Source: Piromyces finnis
Taxonomy: Eukaryota > Neocallimastigomycota > Neocallimastigomycetes > Neocallimastigales > Neocallimastigaceae
Length of the DNA stretch: 64,000 nucleotides
Assembly (NCBI GenBank): GCA_002104945.1
Contig: MCFH01000042.1
Coordinates: 310,001 to 374,000, forward strand
Reading direction: 5' to 3'
The notes under the pieces are model-generated. The model was not told the DNA's origin. It did no database searches and saw only the letters and a list, made by a program, of their open reading frames with translations. Positions 1-14,775 of this stretch are shown here, piece after piece. Both the position numbers and the translations under genes were made by a program. Each line of letters opens with the position of its first letter. Within the stretch, counting starts at the first letter, position 1.

Positions 1-95
1 GTGTTGCTTTAGTTGTGGTAATTAGTACCAGCAAGCAACATCTATCTGTGGATGTGATGGCGATTGAACAACATATTTTGGTTTTTATAGATTAA
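1..95. other. Possible edge of an exon truncated by the window
   Basis: The first ~90 bases are clearly richer in G+C than the A/T sequence that follows, which in this genome usually marks coding DNA. On the plus strand a Cys-containing frame and a second frame both run for about 30 codons before a stop, and the minus strand is also partly open. No family is recognised and no start, stop or splice site can be fixed. It may be the end of a gene lying mostly outside the window. Confidence 0.2.
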
Positions 96-1418
96 AAAAA
101 ACCATGGTTGAAAATTAAAAAGAAACGTAGTACAATAAAAAAGCTGACGAATTAACATTAATACATTTTTAAGAATAAATTAATAATTGAACCAATAAAA
201 ATTTGAATATATACGTTGTGTAACACTAATCAATAGATTAAATAGATTAGAAAGTAAAGAAAGTTTGGTATAGATAATCAAATAAAGTAAAATTTTTTTT
301 AATTTATTTATATATTAAATAAATAAGAATTATAAAATTAATTTATTTATATATATATTGCAATCAATTTATTGTGTTTCATTGTTAATTATGATCGAGC
401 ATTTTAAAAAAGGAAATAAATAAATAAATAAATAATAAAATAAATAAATTAATGAATCAACAATATAAAATACTATTTAATAATAATAATAATACTAATT
501 ATTAGTATTATTTATGAATATTAGTATTAATTATAGTATTAAAAAATCCACTTTTTTTTTTTTAAAAAAAAAAACAATATTAATATTACCTTAATAGTTT
601 TTTTTTTTTTTTTTTTTTTATTATTTCATAATACTATGAAGGTGTAAGCATTAAAAACTTTTGAATTAATAACAAATAACATAAAAATATCTATCCTTTT
701 TGCTGATTTGTGTCATTCATCATTCACCAACAATCCAATAAAACCTTTACTTTCTCATTTTTTTTAGGGTAAATGAGAAAATATAGGTTTTAATGAAACA
801 TTTCTTCATGTGTGTATCATATAAACACGTGATAGAAACTATTGAGATATTGTCTTTATATTCCTCTTAACCATACCAATTTTTTTTTATTTAAAAACTT
901 TTATAAAAATGTATCGATAAATTGTATCTCTTATTAAAAAAAAAAAAAGGTATTTTATTGCCGAGGTCTTTGAAAAGGTCTTTTCTTTCTTTCATCATTC
1001 TTATTTTTTGAGTTTTTTATAAATTATATAAAAAAAACTTTAATAATTTATATATTCATAATATATAATAAATACAATGATAATATATAGATTTAATATT
1101 AAACTACTATATATAAAAAAGAAATATTCAATTACCACAATTACTTTCACACCACAACCCTACCACAAAATATGAGAAAAAAAGATACAATGATGATGCT
1201 TTTAGTTTTTACTCCTCCTTTTTATTTTATATAGAAGGAAATAATAATATCAAAGATATTATTACCTTTTTTTTTTTCCTAATAATAATTAGTCTCATTA
1301 CAAATTTATATTGATATTTTTTTTTCCTCCATGATAACATGAGTCATAATCGTGGTTGTATAATGTATACATTATTGTATTTAATGTATATATATGAAGA
1401 GTTTATGGTGAAAGTAAA
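96..1418. other. A/T-rich intergenic sequence
   Basis: Poly-A and poly-T runs, TTA/TAA clusters and no frame with coding-like composition on either strand. No RNA gene is seen. Confidence 0.6.
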
Positions 1419-1562
1419 ATGAAATTTTTATTGTTATTATTGTTGTCATCATCGTTACTGTTGTTGCTGTTGTTGTTGTCCTTATCGTTGTTGTTTATTT
1501 CTTTTATTTCCATTTATGATATTTGGCATAGTAATTTTGATGTTGAAAAAAAGATGATTTAA
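1419..1562 (+). CDS. Short leucine-rich signal-peptide-like open frame, doubtful gene
   Basis: A 47-codon frame with an ATG start encodes a basic first residue pair followed by a long Leu/Ser hydrophobic run (residues 3-32) and a short polar tail ending in Lys-Lys-Met-Ile. It is generated largely by a TTG/TTA/TCA trinucleotide-like stretch, so it may be a by-product of a repeat. No acceptor or donor site clearly joins it to another exon and no family is recognised. Confidence 0.15.
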   Translation: MKFLLLLLLSSSLLLLLLLLSLSLLFISFISIYDIWHSNFDVEKKMI

Positions 1563-4939
<3,377 letters not shown>

Positions 4940-5276
4940 AATAGTTGAAAAGCTAGTGTGGCAAAGCTACCATACATAGAATTATGATTGAACGCCTTAA
5001 AGTCAGAATCCATACTTAAACACGACGATTTTTAACCCTCATTATACTTAAGAGATTAAAAATGAAAATGAATTCGTCCTGTATCTCAGGAATCATAAAA
5101 GAGGATCTTGATTAGGCACGTGAATCCTATTCAATTTTTTAAATGATAACCTTCAAGCATTAATGAGGGATAAAACCTTTGAAAATGATTTAAATTTAGA
5201 ACAAAAGTATTGTAAGCAGTAGAGTTGCCTTATTGCTATGATCTTCTGAGATTAAGTCTTTTGTTTTTTGATTTGT
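4940..5276 (+). pseudogene. Decayed fragment of the 3' end of large-subunit (28S) rRNA
   Basis: Several universally conserved LSU rRNA blocks appear in the correct order and spacing. First comes the AGCTAGTG...AAGCTACCAT block at about 4951-4974. Next is TGAACGCC followed by AAGTCAGAATCCAT at about 4988-5014. A variable part follows, then GTATTGTAAGCAGTAGAG at about 5207-5226, and finally CTGAGATTAAG and GATTTGT up to 5276, which is where mature 28S ends. Many positions differ from the conserved sequence, mostly towards A or T, so this is a dead copy and not part of a working rDNA unit. No 18S, 5.8S or remaining 28S is present around it. It probably arrived as a retrotransposed or otherwise dispersed rRNA fragment and then decayed. 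Confidence 0.85.
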
Positions 5277-5413
5277 ACAATTTACATTTTTTCCTTATAA
5301 GTTGATTTTCGTAAAGTTGATATATGAATTTGTCTTTGATAATATGTGTGGTTTTGATGTTGTATGGAGGGGTGATGGTCTATGAAGAAGCGATATTGTA
5401 TGGAGGAGTTAGT

Positions 5414-5531
5414 AAGATATTAAACTTTTAGAAAGTTAACTACAGGATAGTTTAAGATATTAAACTTTTAGAAAGTTAACTATAGGATAGTTAAGATATT
5501 AAACTTTTAGAAAGCTAACTATAGGATAGTT
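5414..5531 (+). repeat. Three tandem copies of a 39-40 bp unit
   Basis: Units at 5414-5453, 5454-5492 and 5493-5531 share the sequence AAGATATTAAACTTTTAGAA followed by AG(T/C)TAACTA(C/T)AGGATAGTT, differing at two or three positions. It lies 140 bp downstream of the 28S fragment. Confidence 0.9.
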
Positions 5532-5799
5532 AATAATCATAAAGATAATAATGAATGGGAACTTTTTTTTTTTTTTTTTTTTTCATACTACCTTTTCTAT
5601 TTATTTATTTACTTAGATATCATAAAATATTTAATGATAGAATCCACCATAAATGAAAAAGACAAGAATGGTAATAATTTATAGTAAAGATAACAGAATT
5701 ACATAGTAATTTTCAAATTAATAATTTTTTTATTTTATAGAAAAAAAATTAATATTTTTGAAAAAAAAAAAAAAAAAAAGCAAGTATGATAGTCATTAC

Positions 5800-6285
5800 A
5801 TTTAACTGATAAGAAATTTCAAGAAACCTTGAAATTAAGAAGTATTTCAAAGATCAAGGATTTATCTATTGATATCAAAAGTAATTATAGGATTAGGGGA
5901 TATACCTTTTAAGCATTTTTTTTAATAAATTTGGACATTATGAAATTGTTAAACGTTTGATTGATGGTTATTATAACATTAGTTTTCAATAAAATAATTT
6001 TTTTAAAACTATTTTGTAGTGTGGGTTACTTTAAATATTACTACTTATTTAATTAAATAAAGAATGTGAATGAACATTAATAAGGAATACTTTAATTGGA
6101 AACTCAACCGTTTAATATACCCAGGTAAAAATAATGGTTATTTAGATATTGTTTAATTATTAATAGAAAATGGAATAGGTTTGGATGAAATCGATAGTGA
6201 TGGACCAATTACTATAAGGCATGCCTTGTCATATAAGATTCAATTTGATGTACGTCAATGCTTAATAAAGAATGAAAGTACCTAG
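5800..6285 (+). pseudogene. Decayed ankyrin-repeat gene fragment
   Basis: Two short stretches read as ankyrin repeats. One, near 5925-5985, gives GHYEIVKRLIDG. The other, near 6127-6285, gives NNGYLDIV, an in-frame TAA, then LLIENGIGLDEIDSDG and a further repeat-like half before a stop. These match the helix-turn-helix consensus in which a G-x-x-x-I-V-x-x-L-I-x-x-G core is followed by an acidic loop. The pieces lie in different frames, separated by stops and A/T insertions, with no start codon. The single stop inside the second stretch is a one-base change from a sense codon. Ankyrin genes are very abundant in anaerobic gut fungi, so this is probably a dead member of a large family. Confidence 0.7.
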
Positions 6286-6748
6286 ACCTAGACATAGAGA
6301 TAATAAAAATAATAATTGTTAATTGTTCATAACAAGAATGTTTTTTTTTCCCGCCAAGTTATAAAGTCGGTTAAACTCTATGCATAAAATAAAATAAAAC
6401 CATTTTATGGATAATATTAGTGTTTAAACAAGAATAATAAAAATATTGAAATGACGGCGGTTATTAATAAAGTTAAAATTCTTTCTACATAAAAACAAAC
6501 TTGTATCAATATATAGATCATATGATAATCATTTGTTATATGACATGATATGACATTTATTTATAAAAAAAAGATTTTAATTTTTTATTTATATTCCACA
6601 TAAAAACAAAATCAATACATAGATCATATGACAATCATTTGTTATATGCTATGATATATAAAAAAAAGATTTTTAATTTTTTATTTATAAAGGTTGCTCT
6701 AAAACAATTAAAAACAAACCTGATGAAATTTCAAGAAAAAAAAAAATC

Positions 6749-6779
<31 letters not shown>

Positions 6780-7347
6780 AATATACATATATAAAGATAA
6801 AAGAAAGTAATAAAACATCTTTTTCTTTTTTTCTCTCTCCATGGTAAAATACTTTTTTTTTTTTGATTGATACACATCATGTGATTCATACAATATTTAT
6901 GGATATTAGCTATAAATTTATGAATCAGTAACATTTAAAAATTTAATTATGAGAAAAGGGGATGATTTATTGCATTACTATTTTGAGTAGTTTTAGGTGT
7001 AAATTTTTATAATGTAAAAAAAAAGATATAGATAGAAAAACAAAGAGAAAGACAAACAAGTCATTGATACAACATGAAAATTATTTTTTTTCTCATAATA
7101 ATGGTGAATTGGGTGTGATAAAATTAATTTTTTTAAAAAAGAAATATCATTGAAACATGATTATTTAATATTGTCACTAATAGTGACATCTACAATAATA
7201 TTAAACCATATTAAATAATAATTTGGTGAATCAAATTTGTATAGTATTAATAACGCTGATGATACACTAAAAATAATAAATATAAAAAGTATTTTCTTTT
7301 TTTTTTTTTTTTTTTTTTTTTGAATATACACCTAATAAAGAAATAAT
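6286..7347. other. A/T-rich sequence upstream of the GH6 relic
   Basis: A segment beginning ATAGATCATATGA(T/C)AATCATTTG is repeated near 6512-6545 and 6617-6650. Otherwise there are homopolymer runs and no coding-like frame on either strand. Confidence 0.5.
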
Positions 7348-8440
7348 TTGAATATTTTATTCTTAATTGCTGCTGGTTCAGTATACGCTTCCTCATGTCA
7401 TAAAGATTATGAATGTTGTTCTCATTGTAATATTGTAATGACTGAAAGAAATGAAAATTGGGGAGTTGAAAATGGACAATTTTGTGTAATAGACAAAATA
7501 AAATGTGGTTATTGTAAATTTGAAAAGTATGGTTATCAATGTTGCTCTCATTGTAATACTCTTACTACAAATATAATAGGGGAATGGGGATATGAAAATA
7601 ATAAATTATGTGGTATTAAAGATGCATGTGAAAATGTGGATAATAATAATTTCTTTGATAATGAACTTTTTTATTGAACCAATTATCAAAAATGTGATTG
7701 AATCAAATATGTTAGAAATGAGTGAAGAATTAAAAGCTATGGATGAGAATATCTATAATATTCCTACTGCTCATTGGTTAAATTGGTATAAACTTTGTGG
7801 AGTTTCGTATATTTTGCATGGTGGAGAATCCATTGAAAAGGATTATGAAGATGAAATAAGTGAGGTTCTTGAGTCTGCTGATTCAAGGACTGTCACTTTC
7901 GTTCTAAATATATTAAGGTATAAATCATGTAAAGAATATATATATTTATATAATGATAATGCAAAGGAGAGAGGTCCTGAAAATGGTCTTAGAGTGAATG
8001 CTAATACCATTAAAAATTATCGTAAGGCTAAGGTAGCCATAGTGATTGATCCAGGTCTTATTGGTAACTATACTACAGATTTCGATTCTACTGAAAAATG
8101 TGAAAAAATTCATAAACTTCAAAAGGAATACCTTATTTCTGCTCTTAAACAATTTTCAAATCGTAGTAATATTAGTGTATACCTTGATGTTTCTGATAGT
8201 AAGTTATTAGGTTCAAAAGTTGATGAAGTAGCTGCATTTGTTAAAGAACTTTTGAAAGAGTCTAATGCTACTATTCATGGTTTCAGTACTATCAATCTGT
8301 TGAAAGTGAATACGCTTACCATGAAAAGCTTAATGCTGCTCTTGAAAAAATTGGAATTTATGGAAAGAAGTTCATTGTTGATACAAGTCGAAATGGTATT
8401 GATTTTACTAAAGAATATGATGATGACAAAATTTTGAAAT
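7348..8440 (+). pseudogene. Secreted dockerin-GH6 cellulase pseudogene
   Basis: The relic begins with a signal-peptide-like stretch (NILFLIAAGSVYAS). Two Cys-rich fungal dockerin (CBM10-type) domains follow, each with the GY/EC-C...W-G-x-E-N-x-x-x-C signature (about 7396-7485 and 7507-7607). A catalytic domain of glycoside hydrolase family 6 comes next (about 7660-8440). Intact relatives attach to fungal cellulosomes through the dockerins and cleave cellulose. Five lesions are visible. (1) The position of the start codon is TTG, with an upstream in-frame stop and no ATG. (2) The dockerin frame ends at 7677, while the GH6 part lies in another frame, changing at a T6 run near 7666. (3) A second frameshift lies near 8280, after which the frame starting at 8281 gives YHEKLNAALEKIG and FIVDTSRNG. 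(4) Both conserved catalytic aspartates are gone: the IEPD motif reads IDPG and the residue before the conserved Cys is Ser. (5) The C-terminal part of the GH6 fold is missing, with a stop soon after DTSRNG. The T-run frameshift alone could be a sequencing error, but the other lesions could not. Confidence 0.88.
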
Positions 8441-8934
8441 GATAAAAATATAAAATGGAAATAAAATAAAATAAAATATTCATTCTCTATATAATTATTC
8501 CCTTAATTCTTAAAAATAAAAAGTATCTATAAGTTAATCTTTTTTTTTTTTTTTTTTTTTTTCGAAAATGCATACTCTATGTTTATGATATATAAATAGA
8601 CTAGAAAATAATAATTATTAAAAAAAAAAAAAAAGATTGACTTTTAATTATTTCTAAAAATGTTATAAAAATATATATATTATCCAAAATAAAGAGTTTT
8701 TTTTTTTTCACAATTTTTATTAAGAATATAGTTTTTTATATATACATTTTTTTTTAGAAAACAATTGAGATAGTAACAAGTTATTTTTTTTATTTTTATA
8801 AAAATGATAAATATTATTGGAATAATTAATACACTTTTCTGGTTTTTTTTTTTTTTTTTAAATAAGAAGAAGGAAAATAGATTAAACCTCATAACTTCTA
8901 TTTTAATATTTTCGATAGTAACATTTAATTTTTC

Positions 8935-8966
<32 letters not shown>

Positions 8967-9046
8967 ATGAATGGAAAGAATTTTTTTTTAAAGAAAAAGT
9001 AAATTTACATTTATAGATGTGTGTATTTGTGTAGATGCCTTTTTTT
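8441..9046. other. Intergenic A/T-rich sequence
   Basis: Long A and T homopolymers with no coding-like frame. It separates the GH6 relic from the 3' end of the F-box gene. Confidence 0.6.
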
Positions 9047-10097
9047 TTAATGGAATATGTTAGAGGCATGAAAAGATAATTTTAATAATTTAAATTTTAC
9101 TAATTTTATTATTAATCCATCCATATTACGTCCACAATCAACATCAAGTGGTTCAATTTGATATTCAATGGTAGCATTTACCCCATCAAATTTATCTTTA
9201 TAAATTCCTTTTTTATCCTTTAGTATAATACTAGGTAAAATTTCCATATAACCATCATAATTCTTTTCGGCAATATTATCAAGTCCTCGATAATCTGAAA
9301 AATTAATGTAAAGATAAGGGGTACGACTGACATCGTAAAGAAGCCATTCCTTTGCATCATAACGATCTGACCAAGGAATATAACCATACGTTCTTGGAAC
9401 CCATAAACCAACAGCATTTTCAGAAGATTTTTTAAAATTAAAATAGGCATGATTGTAATCTGGAACTTCTTCTAAATCTGAAGTGTTGAAATACATACTA
9501 TAAATAATAATTAAAAAGGGTGAGGTAAAAAAAAAATTGAGTATAGGATTAAAATTACAAAATACTATATATACAAAAAAAAATTATTATATATAATATA
9601 TATACATATATTTTTAAAATATTTACCAAGTTACCCATTGTTCATTTTGAAGTGATACTAAAAACTTTCCATAAATTCTTTGTATCATAATATCAAAAAA
9701 AAAACAAAAAAAAAAAAATATATATATATAAATAATTAATTTTAATATATATATATATTTTTGAGATTATTATTTATAATGAAAAGTAATTCATTTATAT
9801 ATATAATTTAATTTTTTTTTAGTAGAATAAATTTCGAAATTATCTTTTCTTTTTTTTTTTTTTTTTAAAAAATAATATTTATTTTTTATTATTAATTTAC
9901 CTGCAAAGGGTATGATCTTCTTTAGGATTTGTGATACGTTTTTTAAGTTCAGCTCTTGCGTAATGATGCCAACATTTAGAACTGGTTTGTTGAAGCCATA
10001 AATCTTTAGAATTAACTTGTTTAAAAATAGTATCCCAAATTTCATAGGGAACTTTTTCTATTTGATATGGTGTATTTTCAACTTCTAATTCAACCAT
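9047..10097 (-). CDS. F-box protein, three exons
   Basis: Exons on the minus strand are 10097-9901, 9677-9627 and 9497-9047 (699 nt, 232 residues, frame kept across both joins). Residues about 13-50 form an F-box: VPYEIWDTIFKQVNSKDLW, then a Cys-Trp pair and an Arg/Lys-rich end, as expected for a Skp1-binding motif that recruits substrates to an SCF ubiquitin ligase. The remaining ~170 residues contain a W-rich stretch (WVPRTYGYIPWSDRYDAKEW) and a predicted beta-rich region that I do not recognise, so the substrate is unknown. The start is the first ATG (10097), which immediately precedes the F-box. Introns use GTAATT and GTAAAT donors and AAAG and ATAG acceptors. The small 51-nt middle exon is supported by frame alone. 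F-box assignment is firm, the C-terminal domain is unassigned. Confidence 0.82.
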
Positions 10098-11668
10098 GAT
10101 AAATTTTTTTTTTTTTTTCTTTTTTGTATATTATATGAATAAAGTAAAAATTACTGGTCAGATTATTAATATGATTCTTTATTTGAAATTTAGTAAAGTG
10201 TAACAGATTGAATTTCAATTTACTTAATTATTATTATTATTTTTTAATTATTATTTTTTAATAAAAAAGAGATTAGTCAAGTAACAATAGATTGAATTTC
10301 AATTTAAAAAAAAAAAAAAAATGTTGATTTCTTTTTTTTTTTTTTAGATTAAAAATAGTTTTACTTTATTGAAATGAATGAAATAAAAAAAAAAAAAAAA
10401 TAGCAACTTTAATGTAGTTGTTAATATTGTTATTATATTTTTTTCTTATTTTAAAAACTATTTATATATACAAATATATTGTTGGGCTTTTTTACTTTTA
10501 TTGGTTGTTGTTGCTGTTGTTGTTACTGTTATTACTAATATATTTTTAAGGTGTAAAGAGTTTATGTATGATGATTAATATGTCAAGTTATATATATATA
10601 TATATATAAAATAAAAACGCAAAAAAAAAGAGTGAATATATTACAAAAAATAAAGAGTTTCAAATTGTTATTTTAATTATTATTTCTTTTTTCTTTTTCT
10701 TTTTATTTTATGAAAAAATAAAAAGTTTTTTTTTTTATTTGATTAGAAAAATTAGAAAAATCCCAAATTTTATTTTTTATTTTTTTTATTATTATTAAAA
10801 TTAATATATTTAATATTGTTTGTTTTTGGTTTACTTTTATTTATATGAAAAAATAAAATACTTTTTTTTTTTTAAAAAAAAAAGAGAGGAGTGACTCCTT
10901 CCTTTTTTCCCTTCCTTCCTCCCTTTCCTTTTTTTTTCCTTCTTCACCCTATCGAAATTTATAAAAAAAAAAAAAATAAAAAAATAAAAAATAAATAGTT
11001 TTAAAATTTAATTTTTTTAATTTATTTTTTATTTAGAAATTATAATTATTAAAGTTTTACTATATTAAAAATTTGATTTCATTTGAATTTTTATTGGATA
11101 AAAATTAATATTAAAATCTTTTTTAAACTTTAAAAATTATTGAAATAAAAAAAAACAGAATTTTTTTTAAAGAAAAGTTTAAAGTCATTTTAAAAGTATT
11201 ATATATAATGTACGTTCTATTTTTGACATTTTAAAAGTATTATATATAATGTACGTTCTATTTTTGTTATTATTATTATTATTATTATTTATTTTTTTTT
11301 TATTTTTTTTTATTTTTTTTTCATGCGTGTCAGTGTGTAAAACAATAATAACAACTATTATTAATATATGAATAAGACTAAAGTATAAACGACATTTTAT
11401 TTCGTTAAAAACTAAATTTTTTAATATATTTTTTTATTATTTTTTTAATGAATTCATTTATTTTAGAATAATGAGAAATAATAATTCATTTCATATCTAT
11501 AGGTCTATTGCTACTATTATAATTTTTATTTTTTAATTCTATTTAGTATTACTTTTTTATCATTTATCATTATTACATAGAGGATCAACTTTTTTTTTCA
11601 AATGAAAAAATAGATCATCATTTTATTATTTAAAATACACCTTTTTATTGTTTAAATTAAAAGCAAAG

Positions 11669-11699
<31 letters not shown>

Positions 11700-12478
11700 A
11701 TTAATATTATATATATATATAAACTTTTTATTTTTTAATCTATAAAATTAAAAATGTTAAAAAGGTCTTTTAAACCCGTTTTATAAAATAATATTTTATA
11801 TTGAATTTTTTTTAAGATATTTTTAAATCTTTTATTTTTGTATATATAAATTCTTTTTTTTTTTAATATGAAATGAAAATCTTTATATTTTATTATTATT
11901 ATTATTTTTAATCTTTTTTATTTCTTTTTCTTTTCTTTTTATATAGGGTTAAATTGATATTTTGTAAAAAAAAAAAAAAAAAAAAAAGTAGGATATAAAA
12001 GTTTATTTCAAATAAAAAACTTTTTTTTTTCAATAATTTTTTTTTTTTTATAAAAAGTTATTATCGGTGGTTTAAAAAATGTATTGATATTGTAATTGAG
12101 ACTAAAGGAAAATCATGTAAATTATTGATATAGATATAAATTTAGATATATTGATGTTAAAAAAATAAAATAGTCTTGAAAAATGTTCATAGGGTACTTA
12201 TTTTTATATTAATATATATATATATATCTGATTATGGATGAGAATTAATTAATCGTATTATTATTATTTTTATATTATAGGTGTGTTATTTCTTAAATTT
12301 TTAGAGTTTCATTTGCTTTATTGATATTTTCTGTAGGTTAAAATATTGATGGATATCCTTTTATCTATTTTCTTTTTCTTTTTTTTTTTCTTAAAAAAAT
12401 CATGCTTTAGAATTATAGAAATATTCTAATAAATTTCTCTGAACGTTTTTCTTCTTTTTATAATTGGCAAGATTCTTA
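10098..12478. other. Long intergenic A/T-rich sequence
   Basis: Poly-A and poly-T runs and short pyrimidine-rich stretches (for example 10885-10945) with no supported gene. A 41-bp tandem pair (CATTTTAAAAGTATTATATA...) lies at about 11187-11268. Confidence 0.55.
11187..11268 (+). repeat. Two tandem copies of a ~41-bp unit
   Basis: The segment CATTTTAAAAGTATTATATA followed by ATGTACGTTCTATTTTTG is repeated back to back with almost no difference. Confidence 0.85.
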
Positions 12479-14775
12479 TTAATTAGTAGAATTTTTTTCC
12501 ATAGTTGTAGGTGTAGCTGGTGTTGAAGTTGCTGGTGTTGAAGTTGATGGGGTGATTGGTGATACAGCTTCGGTAGCCTTAGCGGTCTTCTTTGAGGCCT
12601 TCTTTTTCTTACTTCCTTTTTTTGGTGTAACACTTTTAGCTGCTAATTTTGGACTTTGAGCAATAAATGGTTTTGGTATTCCAGGATTAACAAAAATAGG
12701 TTGGAATTGTTGTGGAAATTGTGGTACCATTACGGGCTGCATGACAGGTGTAGAAGATGCAACCATTACTGGTTGAACTAATGGACTAGCAATGATTTGT
12801 TGACCCATGACTGGCATTTGAATGGCAGTTGGTAGGGGATTAATTTGATTTATTAAAGGTGATGGATGAGGGGTTGGTAATAGAGAAGCATGCTTAGTGG
12901 TAAGTCTAGTTTTGGAGGATGACTTGGAAAGAGATGACTTTTTACTTGATTTATTTAATTTTGAAAGGGAGGAAGCAGAATTAGAACGCCCAATAGCATC
13001 TTGCTTATTCGGTATTTCTATTTTTTCTGGCTTATCTGTTTTACTTTTAGTTTGCTTGCTGTTATTATTATTATTACTATTATTACTGGTGGAATTGGAT
13101 GAAACGCTATTATTTTCACCAGTTTTACTATTAGTATTTTTATTGCTTGACATAATAGAAATCTTTGATCTAACCTTCTTTAACTTTGGTTTAACAATTT
13201 CTTTTTTCATATTTTGTTTCTTTTTATTCTGTCCATTTAACCATGATTCAACTTTAAAAATAAATATAAAGAATAAAAAAAAAAAGTAATTAGTAAGGAT
13301 ACTCAATTATTTTCTCTTTTTTAATTTTACATAGCAACTATTTTATACTTTTTTGAAATTCCTATTATAACTTTGTTAAAAATCAATAATTATAAACTAT
13401 TTTTTTCCCCCCTTACCTTTATTATCACCTCCACCTTCAAGAATATTTAATGGTATGTCATCATCATCGTCATCATCATCAACAACATTAATATCATCAG
13501 AATCAGAGTCTGAATCTGAATCATCAATGACAAACTTTTTTGGTTCTGGTTTTGGTTCAACTTTTTCAGTTTTTGGTTCAGTAACTTCATCATCACTGAC
13601 TTCTTCACCTCTTTCTTTCTTTTTTTGTTTAATGGTTTCAAGGTTTCTTTCACGTAATTCTTTTAAAATTTGAGCAGGACTTTTACCCTTGTTATCATTT
13701 TCGTTAAAGCGTGATTCTGAACGACTTCTTTCTTGGAATAAAGATGATTTCCAAGAAGGTTTTTCTGGGCGATCATCATAAAGATTTGTTGTAGAACCAT
13801 ATTTATCATTTCTGTTATCCTCGAATCTATTTCTTCTATCATCATCATAACTTGTATATTTATTGCTATTTGAGGAACTAGTCCATTTATAAGCAGTGGT
13901 GGAAGAAGATGATGGAGTATATTTACTAGAATATATGTTATCATTACTACTACTACTATATTTTGAATAAATATTATCTGAACTTCCATATTTTGTGGTA
14001 CTTCCATATCTATCATTAGTACTACTGTATTTACTACTATAAGCGTTACTGGTGGTACTGGAATATGGACTATTTTTTTCTTCATTTTTTAAATATTTAG
14101 TGTATAGTGAATAGGTATCTTTATCATTAGAAGTGTTATTATTTGTAGTGGAACTGTACTTTGAAGAATAATCATATTTATTGGTATTGGTTTCACTTTT
14201 GTCATTTCCTAATTTGTAAACTCTTTTATATGAAGGTTCGCTACTTTGATTTGATGAATATTTATTGGTATAGTTATCTTTTGAATAATTTAAAAAGAAT
14301 TGGTGTTAGAATATAATATTATAGATTTTAATAATTAATTTTTAAAAAAATTTAAAAAATTTAAAAAATTATTAAAAAGCTTATATTTTAGTTCTTAATT
14401 TTTTTTTCCCTTTCCTTTATTTAAATGCTTTTCTAAAAAAAATAAAAAAAAAAACTTACTAGTAGTTGATGAGTATTTAGAAGTATAGTCATTTCTATCA
14501 TTAGATTCAGTTTTGAAAAAGTCATAGTCATTGGTACTTTTAGTGGTAGTCTTTTTGTCATCAAAAGAATCAAATATATCATCGAATAAACTTTTACCAG
14601 TTGTAGAAGTTTTATTATCAGAAAATAAAGAAGTGGATGTTTTTGTTGATGTTGTTGTTGTAGTTTTTGGACTTTCTGATAAATAGGCCACTGGATCAAG
14701 ATCAGTATAAGCTGGCTTACTTTGCTTTTTTGAAGCAGAAACACTTGAACGTTTAGACTTGAAAAAGAATCCCAT
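12479..14775 (-). CDS. Disordered Ser/Asn/Lys-rich protein of unknown function, three exons
   Basis: Exons on the minus strand are 14775-14460, 14277-13417 and 13251-12479 (1950 nt, 649 residues). The middle exon has no Met codon in frame but is open throughout and is flanked by good GTAAGT/GTAAGG donors and AAAG acceptors. The protein starts MGFFFKSKRSS. It then has an acidic patch (SLFDDIFDSFDD) and a long Ser/Tyr/Asn region with repeated SSKYSS and STTS motifs. A charged stretch (ILKELRERNLETIKQKKKER) is followed by a strongly acidic Asp/Ser run, a Lys-rich basic segment, a Pro/Gln/Met/Val-rich region, and a Lys-rich tail ending in Thr/Pro repeats. Nothing resembles a folded catalytic domain. 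The alternating acidic and basic disordered blocks suggest a scaffold or nucleic-acid-associated protein, but this is only inference. I do not recognise a family. Confidence 0.7.

Noticed and set aside
7592-8437. 281-codon frame as an intact gene
   Set aside because: Its first ~20 codons are frame-shifted dockerin sequence and its last ~50 are frame-shifted GH6. Only the middle is the true frame.
12897-13289. Plus-strand open frame rich in Leu
   Set aside because: It is the antisense of the Asn/Ser-rich coding exon. The same reasoning removes 45351-45870, the antisense of the GH114 Thr stalk.
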